DNA of 10,969 nucleotides from an uncultured Desulfobacterium sp. (GTDB lineage Bacteria > Desulfobacterota > Desulfobacteria > Desulfobacterales > Desulfobacteraceae), in the NCBI GenBank assembly GCA_937124525.1, contig CAKZLA010000346.1, forward strand, positions 1 through 10,969, read 5' to 3'. Both the position numbers and the translations under genes were made by a program. This document shows positions 1 through 6,006 of this stretch, in pieces (the first letter of the stretch is position 1; every line of letters starts with the position of its first letter). Below the pieces are notes generated by a model that saw only the letters and a list, made by a program, of their open reading frames with translations, was not told the DNA's origin and did no database searches.

Positions 1-67
1 TTGGGCGTTGTGGGGGGGGATTCCCCCCCCACGCCCCCCCCTTTTTTTTTATTATATTTTAATATAC
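1..67. other. Homopolymer-rich contig end, probably low-quality sequence
   Basis: The first ~60 bases are a succession of long G, C and T runs followed by an AT-rich stretch. They are unlike anything else in the window. The MCP reading frame downstream is open through this stretch, but the residues it would encode (Pro-, Phe- and Tyr-rich) do not resemble an MCP; recognisable MCP sequence begins only at about base 68. I read it as a degraded read end or assembly-end artefact rather than a coding or regulatory element. Confidence 0.65.
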
Positions 68-715
68 AAGGATGCCAGTCAAACCGTCAACAATGCGAAT
101 GACTCCATGAATCAGCTCATGATCTCCATGGAGGACATTTCCAAGGCAAGCGGAGAAACGTCCAAAATCATAAAAACAATTGATGAAATAGCATTCCAGA
201 CAAACCTTCTGGCTCTGAACGCTGCAGTGGAAGCCGCCAGAGCAGGGGAATCCGGGGCAGGTTTTGCCGTTGTTGCCGATGAAGTCAGGAATCTTGCCAT
301 GAGGGCGGCCGATGCCGCAAAAAACACGTCTGGTCTTATAGAGGATACCCTGAAAAAGATAAATAGCGGTTCAGTGCTTGTGGCCTCAACAAATAAGGCT
401 TTCACTGAAGTAACAACCTTCACCGACAAGGTCGGCCAGCTTGTTGAGGAAATTTCATCCGCCTCTCATGAACAGGCCGAAGGCATTGAACAGATCAATA
501 AAGCACTGGCTGAAATGGACAGGGCAACCCAACAAAATGCTGCTACTTCCGAAGAATCCGCCAGTGCATCAGAAGAAATGAATGCCCAGGCTGTGACCAT
601 GATGGTGTCTGTAGAAGAATTAATAACTTTGGTCCTGGGTTTAAAAACGACTAAAATCATCTCCCTTCCCCCGTCAGAAAATGTACTGGGTGACATAAAA
701 CATGACATTATCTAA
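68..715 (+). CDS. Methyl-accepting chemotaxis protein, C-terminal signalling domain (5'-truncated)
   Basis: About 215 residues of the cytoplasmic signalling domain of a chemoreceptor, which would bind CheW and CheA at its hairpin tip. The near-invariant tip is complete, with the runs [20 protein letters not shown] and [15 protein letters not shown]. It is followed by the descending helix with a possible methylation segment ([14 protein letters not shown]). The gene is cut at the 5' side: sensor, membrane segments, HAMP and the ascending helix are missing, and the sequence before base 68 is not MCP-like. The protein ends shortly after the coiled coil (…NVLGDIKHDII) without the CheR-tether-like tail of the other MCP in this window. 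It is a close paralogue of the MCP at 1088-3124 (long identical runs around the tip) and converges on it. Confidence 0.9.
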   Translation, partial: KDASQTVNNANDSMNQLMISMEDISKASGETSKIIKTIDEIAFQTNLLALNAAVEAARAGESGAGFAVVADEVRNLAMRAADAAKNTSGLIEDTLKKINSGSVLVASTNKAFTEVTTFTDKVGQLVEEISSASHEQAEGIEQINKALAEMDRATQQNAATSEESASASEEMNAQAVTMMVSVEELITLVLGLKTTKIISLPPSENVLGDIKHDII

Positions 716-838
716 ATTCCGATGCGGCGTTAATGCCTGATGGGCAGAAGGCAGTTGCCGGAGGATATTTTCTTGATTTTACCAGGCCCTGGGATGACTT
801 GGGGTCTGGGTGCAAACTGCGTTTGTTTGTGAGGCCCA

Positions 839-856
839 CGGTGCTGGTCAGCACCG
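839..856. repeat. Small hairpin, 7-bp stem
   Basis: CGGTGCT (839-845) and AGCACCG (850-856) form a perfect 7-bp stem with a 4-nt loop. No T-run follows on either strand, so it is not a classical terminator by itself. It lies in the 716-911 gap between the MCP fragment and the 5S-like sequence; apart from this and the terminator at 867-904 I see nothing else in that gap. Confidence 0.4.
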
Positions 857-866
857 CGTTACAAGC

Positions 867-904
867 AAAAAGGCCCTGCGATGATAATCATAACAGGGCT
901 TTTT
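867..904. terminator. Bidirectional rho-independent terminator
   Basis: AGGCCCTG (871-878) pairs with CAGGGCTT (894-901) in an 8-bp GC-rich stem with one G-U pair. The 15-nt loop can itself fold (ATGAT/ATCAT). The stem is flanked by A-run 867-871 and T-run 900-904, so it can terminate from both sides. On the minus strand it lies just after the 5S-like sequence and the MCP operon; on the plus strand it closes the truncated MCP gene. Position and structure agree with a shared terminator between convergent units. Confidence 0.75.
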
Positions 905-911
905 GAAGAAT

Positions 912-1031
912 AACCCGGCAGCGTTCTACTCTCCCACACAGTCTCCCATGCAGTACCATCGACGATAGAGAGCTTAATTCCCGTGTTTTTAGATGGTTAG
1001 GGGTGTGCCTCTCTGCCAATACCACCAGATT
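912..1031 (-). rRNA. rrf: 5S rRNA-like sequence, orphan and divergent (possible pseudogene)
   Basis: Read on the minus strand, this ~117-nt stretch follows the bacterial 5S rRNA pattern along its whole length. It has the 5' TCTGGTGG..TTGGC..GAGAGG block, then ACGGGAATTAAGCTCTC, GATGGTACTGCATGGGAGAC, and a 3' TGTGTGGGAGAGTAG..CGCTGCCGGG. Helix I is well preserved: 1024-1032 can pair with 911-919 over nine positions, counting G-U. Two usually conserved parts are damaged: the U in GAGAGGUCACACC is absent, and the helix III/loop C region (normally around CCGAAC) reads ATCTAAAAACACGG, so helix III is weakened. No 23S or 16S sequence lies upstream; the MCP gene ends ~57 nt before it. The terminator at 867-904 follows directly. 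The identity as 5S-derived is secure; whether it is functional is doubtful. Confidence 0.75.
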
Positions 1032-1087
1032 AAATCGGCTGGATTTGGAACTTTAATACCCTGTGCCTGTAAATTTGCGGTTAATAA

Positions 1088-3124
1088 TTAAAAATTTTCA
1101 AATTCATCATCATCAAATGGGATCACCTGGTTCGGCCGGACCTCTTTTGTATCATGGGTCAACATTTTTTTCTTTCCGAAACCAGATGGCTTAGAATGGC
1201 GAGAAGCCGGTTTCATTGTTAGGGTTCCACCTGTACCGATACCCTGGGATTGTTTACCGGTAACAAGCTGGACAAGGTCAGCCGCATAATCCCTGAGTTG
1301 TTCAGCCTGGGCATTCATCTCTTCAGATGCTGAGGCTGATTCTTCCGCATTGGATGCATTCTGTTGGACCACTTTGTCCATTTCTGAAATGGCAAGGTTG
1401 ACCTGCTCAATACCAGAGGACTGTTCTTTTGAAGCCTGTGATATTTCAGCTACAAGGGCTCCTACCTTACCAGTACTTTCAGCAACCTGAGCAAAAGCAT
1501 CATTGGTGGTTACTACAAGTTTTGATCCATCGTCTACCTTTTTAACCGTTCCATCAATAAGTTCAGCAGTGTTTTTAGCCGCATCAGCCGCTCTCATGGC
1601 AAGGTTCCTGACTTCATCTGCAACAACTGCAAATCCTGCCCCTGCTTCTCCTGCTCTGGCAGCTTCAACAGCAGCATTCAAAGCCAGAAGGTTGGTCTGA
1701 AAAGCAATCTCATCTATGGTTTTAATAATTTTTGATGTTTCCTCACTGGCTTTTGAGATATCGTTCATTGATCGAATAAGCTGATCCATGGATGTATTTG
1801 CATTAGCAACAACTTGATTCGCTTCCGCCATGAGATTGTCTGCATGGCCTGCATTGTCTGCGTTTTTCTTTGTCATGCTAGACATCTCCTCCATTGATGA
1901 AGATGTCTCTTCAATGGAAGCTGCCTGCTCAGAGGCACCTTCTGCCATAGACTGGCTTGAAGAAGCAACCTGACTGGATGCTGAAGCCACCTGGCCTGCG
2001 CCTTCGCTCATTCCTTGGGTAATCACATTAATGGGCTTGGTTATGGAACGTGTGATATAAAAAGCTATCAGTATTGCTAAAATGGTAATACTTCCAAAAC
2101 ATGCAAGCAACAATTTTATAGCTTTTGAGGCTTCGTCTGTGGCATTCTTATCAAACGATATTGCTTTATTATCGGCAAACGTTTTGACCTTGTCTAAGGC
2201 TTTTGTAAGTTTTGCCAAATGTGGTGCGCCTTCCGTACGTGTAATCTCAGCAGGGTTTACAGTTACCTGTGCTATTCGCATTTTAATAACTTTGTCCCGA
2301 ATAGGTTTCCAGTCGATAAACAATTTTTCAGCGTCATTTATTTTGGATTTATCACCGAGAAAACGCTCTCTCAACACAACAAAATTTTTAAGGGTTTGGT
2401 TTGCTTGAGCTCCTACAGCTTTAGATAGTTCAGTTACGGCCTCTGGTGTTTTGGCCACTGACAAATCCTTCATATCCTTAAGGATACTCATGGTATCACC
2501 TTTGATTGCAATGGCTGTGGTGGCTACGGTGTAGGGATGTTTGTAAAAATTATCTACGATAACAGCAGCGTCAGAACCTTCACCCCGAACTTGTGCCTTT
2601 TGATTGAACTCTGCTGCTTTAGTGTTTGCAAAATCTATTAGATCATTAATAGATTTCATGATTTTAGCAACATGGGGTGCACCTTCTGTTCGGGTCACCT
2701 CATTGGCATTATTTTCAATCTGGATGATACGTTGTGCAATGACCTTCTCTCGAATGGGTTTCCAGCCTGCAAAAAGTTTTTCAGCCATTTGAATATCAGT
2801 CTTACTCCCAAGAAAGCGTTCATTGAGCAGTTCAAATGCGGTTTCGGCTTTTTGGGCATATTCTTCCGCACCGGCCTGGGCTTTTTTTAGCTGATCAATA
2901 TCCTCTGCCATGGCAACATCTTTCATGTTCCGATGAATTGCAATAAGATTGGTATTAATGTCGCGTATGCTTGTGCTGACTGCCAATGGATGTTTATAAA
3001 GTTTGGCTGTTAAATCAGATAATTTTAACGCAATAACGCCACTCCAGGTACCGCCTATAATCATCAGAGCGGTAATAATTCCAAAACCCAACGCCATTTT
3101 TTTTCCTAAACCTATATTTTTCAT
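1088..3124 (-). CDS. Methyl-accepting chemotaxis protein with duplicated four-helix-bundle-type sensor
   Basis: Complete 678-residue transmembrane chemoreceptor. TM1 is at about residues 10-33, the periplasmic region at 34-335, TM2 at about 336-357 and a short HAMP-like segment after it ([10 protein letters not shown], 359-368). A long methylation helix follows, then the signalling tip (472-506, [20 protein letters not shown]) and the descending helix. The periplasmic part is a tandem duplication: residues 43-151 and 194-302 align without gaps at an offset of 151, sharing YKHP, RFLG.K, AEKLF..WKPIR.KVI and TRTEGAPH. This resembles the 4HB_MCP-type ligand-binding family; the ligand is unknown. 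A flexible tail (about 625-665) leads to a C-terminal [11 protein letters not shown], whose last five residues fit the x-[HFYW]-x2-[HFYW] CheR/CheB tether motif. The start is supported by AAAGAGG a few bases upstream. It is the last gene of the receiver-cheW-mcp operon, 61 nt after cheW. Confidence 0.95.
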   Translation of the reverse strand: MKNIGLGKKMALGFGIITALMIIGGTWSGVIALKLSDLTAKLYKHPLAVSTSIRDINTNLIAIHRNMKDVAMAEDIDQLKKAQAGAEEYAQKAETAFELLNERFLGSKTDIQMAEKLFAGWKPIREKVIAQRIIQIENNANEVTRTEGAPHVAKIMKSINDLIDFANTKAAEFNQKAQVRGEGSDAAVIVDNFYKHPYTVATTAIAIKGDTMSILKDMKDLSVAKTPEAVTELSKAVGAQANQTLKNFVVLRERFLGDKSKINDAEKLFIDWKPIRDKVIKMRIAQVTVNPAEITRTEGAPHLAKLTKALDKVKTFADNKAISFDKNATDEASKAIKLLLACFGSITILAILIAFYITRSITKPINVITQGMSEGAGQVASASSQVASSSQSMAEGASEQAASIEETSSSMEEMSSMTKKNADNAGHADNLMAEANQVVANANTSMDQLIRSMNDISKASEETSKIIKTIDEIAFQTNLLALNAAVEAARAGEAGAGFAVVADEVRNLAMRAADAAKNTAELIDGTVKKVDDGSKLVVTTNDAFAQVAESTGKVGALVAEISQASKEQSSGIEQVNLAISEMDKVVQQNASNAEESASASEEMNAQAEQLRDYAADLVQLVTGKQSQGIGTGGTLTMKPASRHSKPSGFGKKKMLTHDTKEVRPNQVIPFDDDEFENF

Positions 3125-3185
3125 AATGCCTCTTTATTAAATTATTATTTTTGTCTGATTCTGAATGTAAAAAATCAAAAATATT

Positions 3186-3698
3186 TTATGCTGTTTTCTC
3201 AAGGATTGTTTTTTCTTCACTGCTCAAAATTTTGCTTATATCCAATAACATTTTTACTCCGCCTTTCATTTTGGCCATCCCAAGGATGTAATTCGTGTCG
3301 AGTTTTGTTCCAAATTCAGGAGAACCTTCAATATCCTCCTCTTTTATGTTGAGAACCTCTGATACGGTATCCACTACAATACCGATAAGCACTATTCCTG
3401 ATTCTAAATCTATCTCAACCACAATAATACAGGTTCGATAAGTATCTGGAATGGATTCCATTACAAATTTGAGTCGGAGGTCAACGACGGGTATAACTTT
3501 TCCACGCAGGTTGATAACACCTTTTACAAAATCCGACGTCCTGGGAATCGATGTGACTGGCATCATCCCGATGATTTTTTTTACTTTTAGGATACTGATT
3601 CCGTATTCCTCTCCCTTCAGGGTAAATGTCAGATATTTACCCACTTTAACGGCAGCGGCTTTAATTGCTTGATCCATTATTTCAGCGTCACTTGTCAT
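3186..3698 (-). CDS. cheW: CheW chemotaxis coupling protein
   Basis: 170-residue CheW, the adaptor that couples the tip of chemoreceptors to the kinase CheA in cytoplasmic arrays. The fold signature is clear: a KYLTFTLKGEEYGISILKV strand region at 21-39, IPRTSDFVKGVINLRG (51-66) with the conserved NLRG, then VIPVVDLRLKF (68-78), and a C-terminal GMAKMKGGVKMLLDI segment. Length is normal for the family, with a short N-terminal extension of about 18 residues. The ATG overlaps the stop of the preceding receiver gene by 4 nt (ATGA), which implies translational coupling; its own upstream purine stretch (AAGAGAAAA) is only a moderate ribosome site. The receptor gene follows after 61 nt, so this CheW is probably the dedicated partner of that MCP. 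No CheA is present in the window. Confidence 0.95.
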   Translation of the reverse strand: MTSDAEIMDQAIKAAAVKVGKYLTFTLKGEEYGISILKVKKIIGMMPVTSIPRTSDFVKGVINLRGKVIPVVDLRLKFVMESIPDTYRTCIIVVEIDLESGIVLIGIVVDTVSEVLNIKEEDIEGSPEFGTKLDTNYILGMAKMKGGVKMLLDISKILSSEEKTILEKTA

Positions 3699-4111
3699 CT
3701 TTGATTTTCTCTTTTGATTTCCTCTTTTTTTGTTTCATATTTGCAGCCATTATTTAGATTAATTCGTTGAATTTCATGGATAAGCTCTTCAATGGTAAAT
3801 GGCTTTGCCATATAACTCTCACAACCATTATGAAATGCTTCACGCATTAATTTTTCGTTCCCATTGGCGGACATCATGACTACTGGTATCCAGGAGTAGG
3901 TCTGCTTAATGGCGTTCACCAGCTCTATCCCACCCATTTCAGGCATGGCATTGTCTGTAATAACCATATCAATAACGCGGGCGTTGCAATTTAGTTGTGA
4001 TAAGGCCTGACTGGCATTATACGCTTCCAGAACCTTGATTCCATGGGGTCTCAAACCCAAACTAAGACTTTTAACTTGATTTTTTTCATCATCTACAACA
4101 AGGATTTGCAT
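3695..4111 (-). CDS. Single-domain response regulator (CheY-like receiver)
   Basis: 138 residues consisting of one receiver domain and a charged C-terminal tail, with no output domain. The acidic pair D7/D8, the phosphoacceptor D53 (in TDNAMP), S81 at the Thr/Ser switch position and K103 (AKPF) are all in place, so the phosphorylation site is intact. The tail (about residues 118-138, Lys/Glu-rich) is hydrophilic and may be unstructured. The start is supported by AGAGGA (4117-4122 on the minus strand) 5 nt before the ATG. It heads an operon with cheW and the MCP gene, which suggests a role in chemotaxis or a receptor-linked output. The phosphodonor is not evident: an unlinked CheA or the upstream hybrid kinase are both possible. 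Calling it cheY would be a guess. Confidence 0.9.
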   Translation of the reverse strand: MQILVVDDEKNQVKSLSLGLRPHGIKVLEAYNASQALSQLNCNARVIDMVITDNAMPEMGGIELVNAIKQTYSWIPVVMMSANGNEKLMREAFHNGCESYMAKPFTIEELIHEIQRINLNNGCKYETKKEEIKRENQR

Positions 4112-4296
4112 AATATTCCTCTATCATTTGAATTAATTTTCAAAAATTCATATTGGCAATTGTTAATTTCCGGGTTAGGCCGGGTATCAAATTAAAATCA
4201 CACGATCCAGAATCAAATATTCCAAATAGTGAGCAGTCAATAAAAACATCTCTCAAATTGGTTGGGAGGTTTGTTTATGAACTTGGGCCTTAGCGA

Positions 4297-4312
4297 TGCC
4301 AGATCTGTACCA
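4297..4312 (-). promoter_or_regulatory. Candidate sigma54 (-24/-12) promoter of the receiver-cheW-mcp operon
   Basis: On the minus strand the sequence is TGGTACAGATCTGGCA. Compared with the consensus TGGCACGNNNNTTGCA it keeps GG and GC at the strict 10-nt separation and matches 9 of the 12 defined positions. It would start transcription near 4286, about 175 nt before the receiver-gene ATG. The gene immediately upstream encodes a sigma54 activator with an intact GAFTGA loop, and an inverted repeat lies 40-80 nt further upstream. A match of this quality can occur by chance; the context raises my confidence. Confidence 0.45.
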
Positions 4313-4340
4313 TTACGTTTTAATTGTCTTAATTAGCTGA

Positions 4341-4346
4341 TATAAT
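4341..4346 (+). promoter_or_regulatory. Possible sigma70 -10 box (TATAAT), plus strand
   Basis: A perfect TATAAT hexamer lies in AT-rich DNA. The sequence 17 nt upstream (TTTTAA, 4318-4323) is a poor -35 box. If used, it would transcribe rightwards through the inverted repeat at 4352-4389 towards the small ORF at 4441-4527. Weak evidence on its own. Confidence 0.2.
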
Positions 4347-4351
4347 AATGT

Positions 4352-4389
4352 TTTTATGAGAAATACGATTGAACTACCAGCTCATAAAA
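4352..4389. repeat. 9-bp inverted repeat, candidate activator-binding site or hairpin
   Basis: TTTTATGAG (4352-4360) and CTCATAAAA (4381-4389) are perfect inverted repeats separated by 20 nt. With a one-base bulge the left arm extends to GTTTTTATGAG against CTCATAAAAC. A further GTTTTAT (4399-4405) complements ATAAAAC (4384-4390), so two mutually exclusive pairings exist. Its centre lies about 84 nt upstream of the start expected from the candidate sigma54 promoter. That is close to where enhancer sites for NtrC-type activators are found, though a little nearer than usual. Confidence 0.45.
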
Positions 4390-4440
4390 CCATGTTGCGT
4401 TTTATAACACTCTGACAGGCTTTTTGCATGAAGGAACCTA

Positions 4441-4527
4441 ATGGATTACGTCAGTGGAGCGATAAAACAAACCATGACACTGTTGCAGAATATAACAGCC
4501 TTTCTTTTAAAAAAAACAAATGAATGA
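4441..4527 (+). CDS. Candidate 28-residue small ORF
   Basis: ATG at 4441 follows AAGGA (4431-4435) by 5 nt, a good ribosome-site spacing, and the frame closes with TGA at 4525-4527. The peptide begins MDYVSGAIKQTM and ends AFLLKKTNE. Hydrophobic residues recur every three to four positions (V4, I8, M12, L15, I18, L22), compatible with one amphipathic helix with a basic end. It is the only start-stop pair with a convincing ribosome site that I noticed in the 4112-4587 gap. I recognise no family, and short ORFs of this kind are common by chance. Confidence 0.2.
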   Translation: MDYVSGAIKQTMTLLQNITAFLLKKTNE

Positions 4528-4529
4528 TT

Positions 4530-4567
4530 AAAAAAAAAGGTTTTCTCTCTGCAAAATCAAGAGAACA
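4530..4567 (-). terminator. Weak candidate terminator after the sigma54 regulator gene
   Basis: On the minus strand, 21 nt or more after the regulator stop codon, TCTCT and AGAGA can pair across an ~11-nt loop; flanking bases add only imperfect pairs. The stem is followed by AAAAC and then a run of eight to nine T (4538-4530). The stem is short and poor in GC, so termination may be inefficient and read-through into the next operon is possible. Confidence 0.3.
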
Positions 4568-4587
4568 TATAGGAACTTTAGGTAAGA

Positions 4588-6006
4588 TTATTTCAGGGGA
4601 GGGTTTAAATGTCTTATCAGTCTTTGTCGGGATATGCCGAGCATTTGGGCTGCCATTGACTTGTTATTTCCAGAGCGTTTCAACGCTTCCTTCATTAAAA
4701 GATACTGGGCTTCAGCCATGGTCGGTAATGTTTTAAAGACTGCAAATCCGAAATCTGTTGACATGTCTGATAGGATTGCTCCCTTTTTAGAAAGGGATTG
4801 ATTTTGGTTCATATGTTTTTTAAACATATCCATGGATAATTTTTTTGATTTATGAACACTTACAGCATCAAAAATCATCCCTTTTAATTCTCTGATATTG
4901 CCGGGGAATTGATAATTATTCAATAGAGTTAGGAGTTCTTTTGGAAAAGAAGGTTTGGGTTTTTCATAGACCCCTGATGCTTCTTCCAGAAAAAAATCCA
5001 GGAGCAGCGGCAGATCATCCAGTCTTTCTCTAAGCGGGGGGATGTCAATGTGATGGGCGCTAAGCCTGTAATACAGATCCTTGCGAAATTGTCCGGATTC
5101 TTTTTGTGATTTTATATTCTGGTTTGTGGCTACAATGATCTTTGTATCCATAATTTTGGGAACATCCGATCCAAGGGTAAAATATTCATGTTCCTGTAAA
5201 AGCCTTAAGAGCTTAATCTGAGAATCTGTTTTAAGGTCTCCGATTTCGTCAAGAAATAATGATCCACCAGAGGCCTTTTCAACCAATCCTAATCGTTTTG
5301 TATCGGCACCGGTAAACGCCCCCTTGGTATGTCCAAAAAGTGTATCGGCAAAGACATTGTCGTCAATCCCAGCGACATTGACTGAAACATAAGCACCCGG
5401 CTCACATGAAATCTCGTGAATTGCCTGGGCTATCAGCTCCTTTCCTGTGCCGGTCTCACCTGTTATCAAAATGGGTTGGGGACTTATCGCAATGGATTCA
5501 ACATATTTAAATAAGGTTTTCATCTTTTTGTTATTTGTCACAATTTTTGCGAAGGCTTTATGATTTTCCAGCTGGCAGGAATATATCTGGTTTTTAAGCA
5601 TCTGGTTTTCATATTCAAGCTGTCTGATTTCAATGGCCCTTTTGACACCGGACACCAGGCGACTTTTTTCAACCGGTTTTATCATATAATCAAAGGCATT
5701 GTTTTTCATGCATTTTACTGCCACATCCACTTCATTGTTAGCCGTGATCATGATAACGGGTATGGCTGGAAATTCACTGCTGAGGATCTCTAAAAGTTTA
5801 TCCCCGGGGATATGTGGCATGCAAATATCTAAAAGAATGACGCTGACTTTTTTTTCTGAAAGAAGCGGCATCACTTTTCTGGCATCATTGATCAACAGCG
5901 TATGATTAATCCCATTCGAGCGCAACGCTAAGTCATAGGTCTTTAGCATACTGCTTTCATCGTCCACGATCATTACTGGATTTAAAGGGAAACATCGTCC
6001 TTTCAT
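4588..6006 (-). CDS. Sigma54-dependent response regulator (NtrC/AtoC family)
   Basis: 472-residue transcription activator with receiver, AAA+ and Fis-type DNA-binding domains. The receiver (about 10-125) has D15/D16, phosphoacceptor D60 (LLDICMP), T88 and K110. The AAA+ domain (about 155-385) has Walker A GETGTGKE (183-190), the sigma54-contacting GAFTGA loop (229-234), Walker B LFLDE (250-254), the arginine-finger region FRKDLYYRL (307-315) and GNIREL (369-374). The C-terminal HTH_8 is at about 432-467 (NKSMAAQMLGISRQRL). All motifs for ATP-driven open-complex formation are intact. I chose ATG 6006 because it overlaps the kinase stop by 4 nt (ATGA) and has GGAG 8 nt upstream; the longer frame to 6024 would need a TTG start. 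It is almost certainly the partner of the kinase just upstream. A promoter it may control lies in the downstream gap. Confidence 0.95.
   Translation of the reverse strand: MKGRCFPLNPVMIVDDESSMLKTYDLALRSNGINHTLLINDARKVMPLLSEKKVSVILLDICMPHIPGDKLLEILSSEFPAIPVIMITANNEVDVAVKCMKNNAFDYMIKPVEKSRLVSGVKRAIEIRQLEYENQMLKNQIYSCQLENHKAFAKIVTNNKKMKTLFKYVESIAISPQPILITGETGTGKELIAQAIHEISCEPGAYVSVNVAGIDDNVFADTLFGHTKGAFTGADTKRLGLVEKASGGSLFLDEIGDLKTDSQIKLLRLLQEHEYFTLGSDVPKIMDTKIIVATNQNIKSQKESGQFRKDLYYRLSAHHIDIPPLRERLDDLPLLLDFFLEEASGVYEKPKPSFPKELLTLLNNYQFPGNIRELKGMIFDAVSVHKSKKLSMDMFKKHMNQNQSLSKKGAILSDMSTDFGFAVFKTLPTMAEAQYLLMKEALKRSGNNKSMAAQMLGISRQRLIRHLNPPLK

Noticed and set aside
716..866. A tRNA next to the 5S-like sequence
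   Set aside because: No cloverleaf or T-arm GTTCRA-type sequence can be found on either strand; only a small hairpin at 839-856.
4425..4440. Second -24/-12-like match (minus strand, GGTTCCTTCATGC)
   Set aside because: The spacing between GG and GC is 9 nt, one short of the requirement.
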